Assembly (NCBI RefSeq): GCF_900162695.1
Contig: NZ_FUIH01000007.1
Span: 1 to 64,000 of the forward strand
Reading direction: 5' to 3'
Source: Virgibacillus siamensis
GTDB taxonomy: Bacteria; Bacillota; Bacilli; Bacillales; Amphibacillaceae
DNA length: 64,000 nucleotides
Part shown: piece after piece, positions 31,067 to 39,550 of the stretch
Layout: each line of letters begins with the position of its first letter
How positions within the stretch are numbered: the first letter of the stretch is position 1
Made by a program: the position numbers and the translations under genes
The notes under the pieces: generated by a model
The model's input: only the letters and a program-made list of their open reading frames with translations
What the model was told of the DNA's origin: nothing
Databases searched by the model: none

Positions 31067-32188
31067 ATGACAATGACACAAACAGTTCCATTCCGAAATG
31101 ATATCGTAGGGTCTTTTCTGCGGCCAAACAGGATTAAAGATGCACGTGAAGCCGTAAAAGAAAGTAAACTGACACCTGAAGAATTACGCACCATTGAAAA
31201 TCAGGAAATTGAAAAACTGGTGGAAAAACAAGCTGCTGCAGGTCTTCAATCGGTTACAGATGGTGAATTTCGCCGCAGCTGGTGGCATCTGGACTTTATG
31301 TGGGGACTTGACGGAGTCGAAAAAAGAGCTACTGAAAGCGGTTTGAAATTCAATGGAATCGAGACCCGAAATGAAACAGCAAGCATAACCGGTAAAATTG
31401 ATTTCTCGGCACACCCATTTTTAAAGGATTTTCAATTTTTGCAGTCGATTGTTCCTGAAGGCATCATGGCAAGACAAGCCTTTCCGTCGGCAGTTCAATT
31501 TTTATACGAAATTACTAAACCGCATAACATCGAAAATACTAAAAAACATTATCCCAATAAAGAAGAATTATACGATGATGTTGTGCAGGCGTATAAAAAA
31601 GCATTTCAGGCATTTTATGATGCAGGCTGCCGGAATATCCAAATGGACGAGGTTGTCTGGGCAGTTTTATGTGACAAGGATTACCGGGAAAACGCAGCTG
31701 ATGAGGGCATTGATCTGGAGAAACGTGCCAAAGAATATGTGGCATTGAATAACCGTATACTTGCCGATAAGCCGGATGATTTAACTGTCACTACCCATGT
31801 GTGCCGCGGCAATTACCGGTCAACATGGCATTATTCGGGCGGGTATGACCCGGTTTCAGAAGAGTTGTTCGGAAATGAAAATGTGGATGCTTATTACCTG
31901 GAATTTGATTCCGACAGGGCAGGCGGATTTGAACCACTTCAATACGTTTCAGGTGACAAAAAGGTAGTCCTTGGTCTGGTAACATCGAAAAGACCTGAAC
32001 TGGAAAAAGAGGAAAATGTGATTGCCCGGATTCATGAAGCATCGCAATATGTACCATTGAACCGTCTATGTTTGAGTCCGCAATGCGGATTTTCATCAAC
32101 AGAAGAAGGAAATGAATTAACGGATGAAGATCAGTGGAAAAAACTCCACTTAATTAAATCAATCTCTGAAAAAGTGTGGGGCAAGTAA
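31067..32188 (+). CDS. MetE C-terminal-like methyltransferase (YxjG/YxjH type)
   Basis: 373 aa related to the catalytic half of cobalamin-independent methionine synthase. Motifs: VGSFLRPNRIKDAREAVKE, SVTDGEFRRSWWHLDFMWGL, the zinc ligands HVCRGNYRS (His, Cys) and the late Cys in LSPQCGFSS, and LEFDSDRAGGFEPL. In Bacillus such proteins make methionine from homocysteine and are under S-box control; no S-box is visible in the 40-nt gap here. It follows the thioesterase closely, so it may be cotranscribed with the acyl cluster. The methyl donor is unknown. Confidence 0.85.
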   Translation: MTMTQTVPFRNDIVGSFLRPNRIKDAREAVKESKLTPEELRTIENQEIEKLVEKQAAAGLQSVTDGEFRRSWWHLDFMWGLDGVEKRATESGLKFNGIETRNETASITGKIDFSAHPFLKDFQFLQSIVPEGIMARQAFPSAVQFLYEITKPHNIENTKKHYPNKEELYDDVVQAYKKAFQAFYDAGCRNIQMDEVVWAVLCDKDYRENAADEGIDLEKRAKEYVALNNRILADKPDDLTVTTHVCRGNYRSTWHYSGGYDPVSEELFGNENVDAYYLEFDSDRAGGFEPLQYVSGDKKVVLGLVTSKRPELEKEENVIARIHEASQYVPLNRLCLSPQCGFSSTEEGNELTDEDQWKKLHLIKSISEKVWGK

Positions 32189-32266
32189 GATACGTTATCC
32201 CTCATAATATCTTCTTTAGCTGGTTAATCTAGTTTTAACCGGACAAGGAAGGCAGGGATTCGAGTC

Positions 32267-33328
32267 ATGAATAAAGTGTTTACGGTGCTGTGTATAATTG
32301 GTGTACCAGTATCTGTTGCTGGAGCTATCCTTCATTGGTCAGCTGTACTTATGTTTATCGTGTATTGTTTAACAATCATAGCTTTAGCGAGCATTATCGG
32401 TCGGGCGACAGAGAGCCTTGCGATTGCAATGGGGCCCAGAATCGGAGGGCTGTTAAATGCGACGTTCGGAAATGCAGTGGAACTGATTATTTCTATTTTC
32501 GCTTTGAAAGCTGGTTTGATCAGTATCGTTCTGGCGTCGCTGACAGGTTCTGTCCTTGGGAATTTATTGTTGGTTGCCGGACTTTCTTTTTTTGTTGGCG
32601 GCCTGAAATATAAACGTCAGTCGTTTGATGATCAGGAGGCGCGGCATAATGCGGGACTCCTGATTTTTGCCGTCATTGTAGCGTTTGTTATTCCGGAAGT
32701 GTTCACACATGAGATGAATGACCGGGATACGATGATTATCAGTATCGGAATTTCTGTTATATTAATCCTGTTATATCTGGCAGCACTTCTGTTTAAATTT
32801 GTAACCCATCGTGGTGTGTATCAAGATAAGGCTAAACCGGATGAAAACAGTCAGGAAGAAGAGGAGCCGGAATGGGGCAACATAAAGGCGATTGTGATCC
32901 TGGCCGTCGCGACAATTGCTGTTGCGTACATTTCAGAGCATTTGGTGGACACATTTGATGTAGTCGGCAAGACATTTGGATGGTCTGAATTGTTTATTGG
33001 GGTAATTATTGTTGCTATCGTCGGTAATGCGGCAGAACATGCTTCGGCCGTTATGATGGCCTATAAAAATAAAATGGATGTTGCGGTGCAAATTGCTGTC
33101 GGATCAACACTCCAGGTGGCAATGTTTGTTTTGCCTATTCTCGTTCTTCTGTCCCTGATTTTTACGACATCAATGCCGCTCATTTTCACTTGGCCGGAAT
33201 TAATCAGCATGGTAACGGCGGTATTGCTAATGATTATGCTGTCAAACGATGGCGATTCAAACTGGTTTGACGGTGCTGTATTGTTGGCCGCTTACTTTAT
33301 AATGGGGATTGGCTTTTATTTTATTTGA
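32267..33328 (+). CDS. Ca2+/H+ exchanger (CaCA family, YfkE/ChaA-like)
   Basis: 353 aa, about 11 membrane segments. The two inverted alpha repeats carry the ion-binding motifs GNAVELIISIFALKAG (~residue 66) and GNAAEHASAVMMAYKNKMD (~residue 250). An acidic loop (ENSQEEEEPEWGN) joins the halves. It exports calcium in exchange for protons. ATG after GGAAGGCAGGGATTCGAGTC. Stand-alone gene with a 78-nt upstream gap. Confidence 0.9.
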   Translation: MNKVFTVLCIIGVPVSVAGAILHWSAVLMFIVYCLTIIALASIIGRATESLAIAMGPRIGGLLNATFGNAVELIISIFALKAGLISIVLASLTGSVLGNLLLVAGLSFFVGGLKYKRQSFDDQEARHNAGLLIFAVIVAFVIPEVFTHEMNDRDTMIISIGISVILILLYLAALLFKFVTHRGVYQDKAKPDENSQEEEEPEWGNIKAIVILAVATIAVAYISEHLVDTFDVVGKTFGWSELFIGVIIVAIVGNAAEHASAVMMAYKNKMDVAVQIAVGSTLQVAMFVLPILVLLSLIFTTSMPLIFTWPELISMVTAVLLMIMLSNDGDSNWFDGAVLLAAYFIMGIGFYFI

Positions 33329-33375
33329 AAACCCTTTGCTGCTTGTAGTGCTATTAAAACAAGGGAGGTGCTGGT

Positions 33376-33648
33376 TTGGTAAATGAAATCATCTTAAATG
33401 ACACGCCCATTCAGGTGGACAGCTACGAAGAAAATCCCGATGGCTTTTGTGTAGAATTCAAAGTTACGAGTGAAGGCTACCATGATATTACCACGCTTTT
33501 ATACAAAGGTATGTTTGATATAGAAGTTCCTGAAAAAGGCTTGGCATTTAGAGGAAACATCCGTGAGTATTCCACTTCGATTACAAACTTGTATGAAAGT
33601 GGACAGGTAGGGGAATTCCGATTGTGTTTACGGGAAGTGAAAGAATAG
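33376..33648 (+). CDS. DUF3219 protein (YkvR-like)
   Basis: 90-aa beta-rich protein with the family sequence EIILNDTPIQVDSYEE and HDITTLLYKGMFDIEVPEKG. TTG start after AAGGGAGGTGCTGG. The function is unknown in Bacillus. It ends 58 nt before the dispersed repeat at 33706. Confidence 0.85.
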   Translation: MVNEIILNDTPIQVDSYEENPDGFCVEFKVTSEGYHDITTLLYKGMFDIEVPEKGLAFRGNIREYSTSITNLYESGQVGEFRLCLREVKE

Positions 33649-33705
33649 GCTGGGACATTTCAGAAAAGGGTAATTCAAAAGACGAACAATTAAAGGATTA
33701 GCGTA

Positions 33706-33810
33706 GGAAATATGCGGAGACTCCTGCGGGAGGAAAAGCCTAGGTGAGACCCCGCAGTGCGTAAGCACGAGGAGGCTCAGCAGCTTCCCGAGGAAAGCGA
33801 AGTATATTTC
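33706..33810. repeat. Dispersed palindromic repeat of the Bacillaceae 'GCGGAGACTCCTGCGGG' type
   Basis: 105 bp with terminal inverted repeats GGAAATATGC and GCGAAGTATATTTC. Inside lie GGAGACTCCTGCGGG and CCCGCAG, and a hairpin GTGCGTAAGCAC before GAGGAGGCTC. From general knowledge, repeats with these blocks are scattered through many Bacillaceae genomes and look like non-coding MITE or REP elements. Here it has replaced the end of an SDR gene. Confidence 0.75.
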
Positions 33811-34325
33811 ATATAACCGGTGTTTTTAGTCAGTCCGATTACTGCATGTTTAGATGCCCCGTATGCTGCGCCCGCATGGGCACCGTTAAATCCGCCGGTT
33901 GAGGCGGTATTAATGATGACGCCGTTTTCTTTTTCCAGGAAAATCGGCAATGCTTTGCGCATCGCCCGCATAACACCTTTCGTATTCACATCAAAAATGA
34001 GGTCCCAGCGTTCATCTAAAATATCCCCGACCGGTTCAAACCCGTCCATAATACCAGCATTATTGACAAGAACATCCAAGGTTCCATATTCAGCTACTGC
34101 TGTATCAATCATGTTATCGATATCTTCCTGTTGTGCAACGTTGACCTGAATGGCTTTGGCGGTTCCATTATGTTCGGTGAGTTCGTCAACCGTAGCTTTG
34201 GCACCTTCCAAATTCAAATCAGCTGCAACAACCTTCGCGCCTTCTTTAGCATATAATTTTGCAATTTCCTTTCCCATTCCGGAAGCTGCTCCAGTAACGA
34301 TCGCCACTTTATCTTTTAATTTCAA
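33777..34325 (-). pseudogene. Short-chain dehydrogenase truncated by the repeat
   Basis: The N-terminal 172 residues are a standard SDR: VTGAASGMGKEIAKLYAKEG (cofactor loop), NNAGIMDG, and the active-site Ser and YGASKHAVIGLTKN (YxxxK). Directly after KNTGYM the frame enters the repeat, adds ten unrelated residues and stops at 33777. Normal SDRs continue ~70 residues for the substrate-binding loop and last strand, and that part is absent beyond the repeat. The protein is probably inactive. ATG start after GAGGAGGAATTAAG. It diverges from a TetR gene that may have controlled it. Confidence 0.85.
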
Positions 34326-34472
34326 CTTAATTCCTCCTCAAGAACTTATTGAACATGTGTACAATAAAAATTATACTGGATAGTGAAAAGAACCACAAAC
34401 AACGGAAAGTACGGTTTATGTTCAGTAATCAACACTTGTATTTAAAAGTGTTTAATTATGGGGTGAAAAAAT

Positions 34473-35057
34473 TTGAAAACGGATCTTCGGATAATCAAAA
34501 CACAGGAAAGTTTGCGGCGTGCGCTGCTGACATTATTGAAATCAAAGCCTCTGGAATCCATTACAATCGCAGAACTGTGCCGTTTGGCAAAAATTAACCG
34601 CGGAACCTTTTACATGCACTATAAGGATGTTCACGAAGTTTTTAAACATTATGTAGAGGTGATTATTTATGATTTGCAGAAGTCGTATGAGGAACCATAT
34701 CATAAAACTAACTATGAGATTGAAAAGATCCAGGCAGATATGATCAAGATATTTCATCACGTGAAGGAATATCAGAGTTTTTATCAAATTGTTTTCGATG
34801 AACGGATTCCAATGATGTATTATTATTTGTTATTTGATACAATCCGTTCGTTCATGAAGGAGTCCATTAAAAAAGACAGGCTGGAAATGGAACAGGATAT
34901 CAATTACGATTATTTAATCAGTTACCAGACAAACGCTATTCTTGGGATTCTGATTGAATGGCACCGGGAAGGTTATGATACATCCATACAAGAACTTAAT
35001 AACCAGCTTATTACTATCGTTTCAATGAACAGTCCATTTCAGGGAAGTCCAAAATAA
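34473..35057 (+). CDS. TetR-family regulator
   Basis: 194 aa. The N-terminal HTH is typical: LLKSKPLESITIAELCRLAK then INRGTFYMHYKDVHEVF. The C-terminal helical domain senses an unknown ligand (TetR_C type with ESIKKDRL). TTG start after GGGGTGAAAAAAT. It is divergent from the truncated SDR across 147 nt, the usual arrangement for local repression; its presumed target is now broken. Confidence 0.85.
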   Translation: MKTDLRIIKTQESLRRALLTLLKSKPLESITIAELCRLAKINRGTFYMHYKDVHEVFKHYVEVIIYDLQKSYEEPYHKTNYEIEKIQADMIKIFHHVKEYQSFYQIVFDERIPMMYYYLLFDTIRSFMKESIKKDRLEMEQDINYDYLISYQTNAILGILIEWHREGYDTSIQELNNQLITIVSMNSPFQGSPK

Positions 35058-35183
35058 TGCAAAACTTTTCGGAATAATAATAAAAAGTGTTAGAATAACG
35101 ATTAAAGGTCTTGTGGGAAACAGGACTTTGAAAAGCGAACAGAAGCGATTTGAGTTTCTATCATTTATGAAAGGGTTGATCAT

Positions 35184-35834
35184 ATGAAGGTTCTTGTAGT
35201 AGGTGCGAATGGTCAAATCGGCAAACATCTGGTTTCATTTATTCAGGAAACAGATGGGATGGAAGCAAAAGCGATGATACGTAAGCAGGAGCAGGCATCC
35301 TATTTTGAAGATTTGGGTGCGGAAACGGAAATTGTCGATCTGGAAGGTGACATTGATCCTATTGCAAAGGCTGCTGAAGGCGCTGATGCGGTTGTATTTA
35401 CAGCAGGTTCCGGCGGGCACACAGGTAAAGACAAAACGATTATGGTGGATCTTGACGGCGCCGTGAAAACCATTGAAGCGGCAAAAGCTGCTAATGTAAA
35501 ACGGTTCGTAATGGTGAGTTCGTATGATACAAGCCGTGAAGCAATTCAGGAAGCGAACGCATCCTTTGCACCATATGTGATTGCAAAACATTATGCAGAT
35601 GTTTGGCTCCGTAATACGGATTTGGATTATACGATTGTTCATCCGGGATTGCTGACAAATGATAAAGGAACTAGAAACGTTACTGCTGCATCTGAAGTGG
35701 AACGGGGAGAAGTTCCGAGAGAAGACATTGCCAGAGTTCTGCTTGCAAGTCTGCAGGATGAAACGACCGTTGGAAAAGAATTTCAGGTTGTAGGCGGTTC
35801 GACACCGGTTGCAGATGCTATAAAATTGGTTTAA
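35184..35834 (+). CDS. NAD(P)-binding epimerase-like protein (YhfK/YwnB type)
   Basis: 216-aa atypical short-chain dehydrogenase. The Rossmann loop VVGANGQIGKHLVSF begins at residue 4, and DLEGDIDPIAKAAEGADAVV and RFVMVSSYDTSRE match SDR_a5/NmrA-like proteins. The enzyme activity is unknown, but such proteins often handle NADPH-dependent reductions. ATG after GAAAGGGTTGATCAT. A terminator follows. Confidence 0.85.
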   Translation: MKVLVVGANGQIGKHLVSFIQETDGMEAKAMIRKQEQASYFEDLGAETEIVDLEGDIDPIAKAAEGADAVVFTAGSGGHTGKDKTIMVDLDGAVKTIEAAKAANVKRFVMVSSYDTSREAIQEANASFAPYVIAKHYADVWLRNTDLDYTIVHPGLLTNDKGTRNVTAASEVERGEVPREDIARVLLASLQDETTVGKEFQVVGGSTPVADAIKLV

Positions 35835-35850
35835 GTGAAACCTGGAAAAG

Positions 35851-35888
35851 ACCTCTTTCGAAGGCAACACCTTTGGAGAGGTCTTTTT
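35851..35888 (+). terminator. Terminator
   Basis: AGACCTCT/AGAGGTCT stem with TTTTTA. Confidence 0.85.
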
Positions 35889-35908
35889 ATGATGCATTCG
35901 TTGTATGT

Positions 35909-36050
35909 TTTATCATCCCTTCCTGGTTTATCAGTCACTTGACGGGTTTTATCAGTCAGATACCGCGGTTTATCGGTCACTTTGAAATTTTATCAGTCAC
36001 TTCATGGATTTTATCAGTTAGATACTGCACTTTATCAGTATTTCAAAGGC
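35909..36050. repeat. 21-bp-period tandem array A (7 copies)
   Basis: TTTATCAGTCA-type cores start at 35909, 35927, 35948, 35969, 35989, 36010 and 36031, at intervals of 18, 21, 21, 20, 21 and 21 bp. About 11 bp of each unit are conserved and ~10 vary. No gene crosses it convincingly. It lies directly after a terminator and before a small gene. Confidence 0.85.
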
Positions 36051-36102
36051 CCGCTCGCATAAATCCGGCCAGATTTTTAATACTAAGGCAAAAAGGAGGG
36101 CT

Positions 36103-36270
36103 ATGATGGCAAAGCGAACAAAGAAACATGACGCAGACCAAAAGAACAAGCAGGGATTTGATTCCAGCAAACAGGATTCCGAGTTTTCCAAAGAAGTGGG
36201 AAGTGCAGAGGCGAATCGGCTTAAAAAAGAAAGGGCTAAACAAAGACGGGCGGATTACTGGGGTCTTTAA
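36103..36270 (+). CDS. Small basic hypothetical protein (55 aa)
   Basis: ATG after AAAAGGAGGGCT encodes a highly charged peptide (AKRTKKHDADQKNKQGFDSS, RLKKERAKQRRADYWGL). The composition (Lys, Gln, Ser, few hydrophobic residues) resembles small spore-associated proteins, but I cannot name the family. It lies between two 21-bp-period arrays. Confidence 0.65.
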   Translation: MMAKRTKKHDADQKNKQGFDSSKQDSEFSKEVGSAEANRLKKERAKQRRADYWGL

Positions 36271-36297
36271 TGGCGAGTTTATAAAAGGTTGATAAAA

Positions 36298-36365
36298 CGT
36301 GGATACTTGTGTCAGTATCGTGGATATCACATACAAAATCGTGGATATATTTCGATTTCGGTATC
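36298..36365. repeat. 21-bp-period tandem array D (3 copies)
   Basis: CGTGGATA cores at 36298, 36319 and 36340 with exact 21-bp spacing, and a degenerate fourth near 36359. Confidence 0.65.
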
Positions 36366-36388
36366 CGCCTATATGTAATCAAAATGTT

Positions 36389-36418
36389 CCAAGTGGACTA
36401 TTCCCACTTGGAACATGT
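36389..36418. terminator. Perfect hairpin after MFS gene
   Basis: 12-bp stem TGTTCCAAGTGG/CCACTTGGAACA with a 6-nt loop, directly beyond the stop codon of the minus-strand MFS gene. Confidence 0.75.
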
Positions 36419-36420
36419 AC

Positions 36421-37629
36421 TTATTGTGCTTCAGTTGCGTTGACAGTTTTTAATACGGTACTTTCTCTTTTCCCATGCATGAAATAATATAACGCCGTTG
36501 TTATAAGCACGAGAGCACCCATTAAAATATACAGGTTGCTGTATCCGGTTATCGGAATGATGAATCCAAGCACATATGGCCCAAAACCGAGTCCTGCGTC
36601 AAGCGCAATATAATAGGTTGATGTGGCAAGTCCCACACGTGAAGGAGGCGTGACTTTTACCGCAATCGCCTGTGTGGTTGATTGCATATTACCGAAACCG
36701 AGTCCGATCAGAACACCGGCCAGTAATAATGGAATACTCGATTCCGCAGTACTTAGCAGTAATAACCCCGCTGTAAACAAAATAAACGCCGGATACATAA
36801 CGGAATTGGCACCTTTTACATCCATCAGGCGTCCTGTGAATGGACGTGATACAAGGATTGCAACTGCATAAACTACAAAGAACACGCTTGCCATTTCGAC
36901 CAGGTCAATTTCAATTGCATAAAAATTAATAAAGGAAAGCACACTGGAGTACCCAAGGGATACAATTAGAATTACAAGTGCAATTGGCAGTGCATTCGGC
37001 TCAATAAAATTCGAAAGTTTCCATTGTGCTTTCTTCTCAACATTCACCGGTTTTTCCACTTCCGGTACTTTCAAAAAGAGCGCAATGATCAAACTGATAA
37101 TTCCCAGTGCGAGACAAAAGCCGAAGATGACTGAAAATCCCGCATGCTGGCTCATGAACAGCCCGATAAAAGGACCGATAGCTGTAGCAAGTGTAATACT
37201 CATGCTGTAAAAGCTGATCCCTTCTCCTTTTCGCACTTCCGGAATTACTTCGGCGACAATTGTTCCGGTTGCCGTACTTGCCATCCCTAAAGCGATACCG
37301 TGCAGCAGCCGGGTGATCAGCAGAAACGTGATGCCTGCTTGGATAAAATAAAGAAGCGATATGAAAACGAAAAAAATCAGTCCGAAATACAGCATGCGTT
37401 TGTTGCCGATTGTGGTAATCATGCGTCCGATAAACAGTCGTCCGATTAATGTACCGATAATGAAAATTCCCGTTACAAGACCCGCCTGACTTTCGGAAAC
37501 ACCGTATTGTTCAACTGCGTAAACAGCCATTGTAACCAATAATAAATAAAAGACCAGGTATAAGAAAAAGTTTGCGGATGATACGATGATAAAATCTTTT
37601 GTCCAAAGTTTTGCTCTTGATTGATTCAC
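36421..37629 (-). CDS. MFS efflux transporter
   Basis: 402 aa, 12 membrane segments. Motif A variants are GIFIIGTLIGRLFIGRMITT after TM2 and VSRPFTGRLMDVKG in the second half. It is probably a drug or metabolite exporter. It overlaps the upstream MarR gene by four nt (ATGA-type), so it is cotranscribed with and likely controlled by that regulator. ATG start at 37629. Confidence 0.88.
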   Translation of the reverse strand: MNQSRAKLWTKDFIIVSSANFFLYLVFYLLLVTMAVYAVEQYGVSESQAGLVTGIFIIGTLIGRLFIGRMITTIGNKRMLYFGLIFFVFISLLYFIQAGITFLLITRLLHGIALGMASTATGTIVAEVIPEVRKGEGISFYSMSITLATAIGPFIGLFMSQHAGFSVIFGFCLALGIISLIIALFLKVPEVEKPVNVEKKAQWKLSNFIEPNALPIALVILIVSLGYSSVLSFINFYAIEIDLVEMASVFFVVYAVAILVSRPFTGRLMDVKGANSVMYPAFILFTAGLLLLSTAESSIPLLLAGVLIGLGFGNMQSTTQAIAVKVTPPSRVGLATSTYYIALDAGLGFGPYVLGFIIPITGYSNLYILMGALVLITTALYYFMHGKRESTVLKTVNATEAQ

Positions 37630-38060
37630 TTCACTGTCTCCTTTTTCATCATGTTGTTTCGTATTTCTTTCATCAGTTGGATTGTCTTTTGCTGGTCCGC
37701 ATATGAAATTCCGGATAAAATTTCTTCTTCAAATTGATCGATTGTGATGCGAATCTTTTCATATACAATTGAGCCAGCTTCCGTAAGCTTCATTCGTTTT
37801 TCACGTTTGTCTTTACTCTTCGCCTGTCCCACATAACCCATTTCCTCCAGGCGATTTATAGTTCTGGTGATGGTTGGTTTCTCCACGCCATGATAATGGG
37901 AAATCTCCACATTTGTTGAAGGGCCATAATTGTATAAATAATACAAAATAGTCCACTGTGCACGGTGCATGTTGTGTTTGTTCAGCTGCTCGTTCAGCCG
38001 ATTTTCAAATGGACGGTACAATAGGATAAGCTCGTGAAAAAACGTGTGTGTGTTCTTTAT
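37626..38060 (-). CDS. MarR-family regulator, apparent ATA start
   Basis: The winged-helix core is clear: AQWTILYYLYNYGPSTNVEI, VEKPTITRTINRLEEMGYVG, KDKREKRMKLTEAG. The first regular start codon is TTG 38021, but that omits the conserved N-terminus. The same frame extends upstream through FFHELILLYRPFENRLN, typical of MarR proteins, to ATA 38060, which sits eight nt after AAGGGGG. No ATG, GTG or TTG exists there. So the start is either a rare ATA, a mutated ATG, or the shortened TTG form. The ligand is unknown; the MFS gene is the likely target. Confidence 0.8.
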   Translation of the reverse strand: MKNTHTFFHELILLYRPFENRLNEQLNKHNMHRAQWTILYYLYNYGPSTNVEISHYHGVEKPTITRTINRLEEMGYVGQAKSKDKREKRMKLTEAGSIVYEKIRITIDQFEEEILSGISYADQQKTIQLMKEIRNNMMKKETVK

Positions 38061-38079
38061 GGGAAAAACCCCCTTAATT

Positions 38080-38111
38080 AGTTAGCTTGGGTAATAGTTA
38101 GCGTGAGTAAC
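38080..38111. promoter_or_regulatory. Direct-repeat operator candidate for MarR
   Basis: Two adjacent 16-bp repeats, AGTTAGCTTGGGTAAT and AGTTAGCGTGAGTAAC, directly upstream of the marR-type gene. This is a probable autoregulatory site. Confidence 0.5.
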
Positions 38112-38216
38112 CTTATAATAATATCAATTTTTTGGCGGGTTGTCCAGATATAAAGTCAAGTTGTTGTATTTTTATGATTAAAGGGATAAATTGGATAGAA
38201 GGAGGTGGGTGTATCG

Positions 38217-38759
38217 ATGAACATTACAGCACTCGTAGGAAGTATTCGAAAAGATTCGTACAATATGCAGCTTGCTAAAACTATGCAGGAACGGTACAGT
38301 GATAAGTTAAACATTAACATTGCCGATATCGGTTCACTGCCGTTTTTTGCGCAGGATGAGGAACATAATCCTCCGCAGATTGTGCAGTATTTTAAAGATT
38401 CCATCAAAAATGCGGATGGTGTTTTGATTGTAACACCTGAATATAACTGGTCTGTCCCCGGCGTATTGAAAAATGCACTGGATTGGACATCAAGGGTTGA
38501 TAAGGTATTGATTGGCAAGCCGGTAATGGTCGTTGGTGTGACTCCCGGTACAGCAGGGACATTGCGTGCCCAATTGCATCTCCGTCAAATATTGTCAGCA
38601 CCTGGGATCCAGGCAAATGTCCTTGCACCGGGTGGAAATGAGGTATTGATTAATTTTGCCGGACAGAAATTTGACGGTGGAAAACTGGCAGACAAAGACA
38701 CCCTGGAATTCCTTGACAATAAAGTAAAGGCATTTGTCGATTTTGTGGAATCTTTCTAA
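38217..38759 (+). CDS. NADPH-dependent FMN reductase
   Basis: 180 aa flavodoxin-like. The FMN phosphate loop is GSIRKDSYNMQLAKT (residues 7-21), followed by TPEYNWSVPGVLKNALDWTS, the signature of the ChrR/YieF group, which reduces quinones, azo dyes or chromate. ATG 38217 lies ten nt after GAAGGAGGT. Divergent from the MarR gene, so it may share its control region. Confidence 0.88.
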   Translation: MNITALVGSIRKDSYNMQLAKTMQERYSDKLNINIADIGSLPFFAQDEEHNPPQIVQYFKDSIKNADGVLIVTPEYNWSVPGVLKNALDWTSRVDKVLIGKPVMVVGVTPGTAGTLRAQLHLRQILSAPGIQANVLAPGGNEVLINFAGQKFDGGKLADKDTLEFLDNKVKAFVDFVESF

Positions 38760-38843
38760 ATGGAAACAGGCATCTGAATGATTTTATTTGGATGCCTGTT
38801 TTTTTAAATCAATTGTAAAAAAAGATTGGGGAAGGGAGATTGT

Positions 38844-39407
38844 ATGGACAAGTCAATTATTTTAGGTGTACCGAAATTGGAAACGGAGCGGCTGTTACTT
38901 AGGAAAATCAGTCTCGATGATATTGCGGAAATGAATGAATATGGATCAAGTGACAATGTTTCCAGATATGTATCATGGCCAGCACACCAATCCACTGATG
39001 ACACGAAAAAGTTTGCGGATATTGTTCTGGCGGGGTATGAATCCGGTGAGCCTCCATTTTGGGGAATCGTTTTAAAAGAAAACAACAAGCTTATTGGAAC
39101 AATCAATTTTGTTTCTTGGATGCCGAAGCATAAAACAGGTGAGTTGGGATATGTACTTTCAGAGCGTTACTGGGGAAGGGAGCTAATGTCAGAGGCGGTT
39201 GACAGGGTGCTTGATTTTGGATTCCGGGAAATGGCACTTGTTCGGATTCAGGCCAGATGTTTTACCGAAAATCTTGGTTCTGAAAAAGTTATGAAAAAGG
39301 TTGGCATGACTTATGAGGGAACACTTCGGAAGGCGATGTTTGCTAAAGGAAGACACTGGAATTTAATGATGTATTCGATTCTGGATGAAGAATATTTTTC
39401 GGGTTAA
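38844..39407 (+). CDS. GNAT acetyltransferase (RimJ/RimL type)
   Basis: 187 aa. ETERLLLRKISLDDIAEMNE, WGIVLKENNKLIGTINFVSW, and ELGYVLSERYWGRELMSEAV with ENLGSEKVMKKVGMTYEG are the standard segments of the RimJ/RimL subfamily, which acetylates N-termini or small amines. ATG 38844 after GGGAAGGGAGATTGT. Monocistronic. Confidence 0.88.
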   Translation: MDKSIILGVPKLETERLLLRKISLDDIAEMNEYGSSDNVSRYVSWPAHQSTDDTKKFADIVLAGYESGEPPFWGIVLKENNKLIGTINFVSWMPKHKTGELGYVLSERYWGRELMSEAVDRVLDFGFREMALVRIQARCFTENLGSEKVMKKVGMTYEGTLRKAMFAKGRHWNLMMYSILDEEYFSG

Positions 39408-39550
39408 ATCGAAATAATGGACTGGTGCATATGGAATTGGCGCTATCTATCTAATTCTCAAATCAACATACGAAACCATTATCACAGTCCAACCTCCTGT
39501 ATGCATAGTTTATAAGCAGGGTAAATAACCAGACAGGAGGGAAGCGAACG

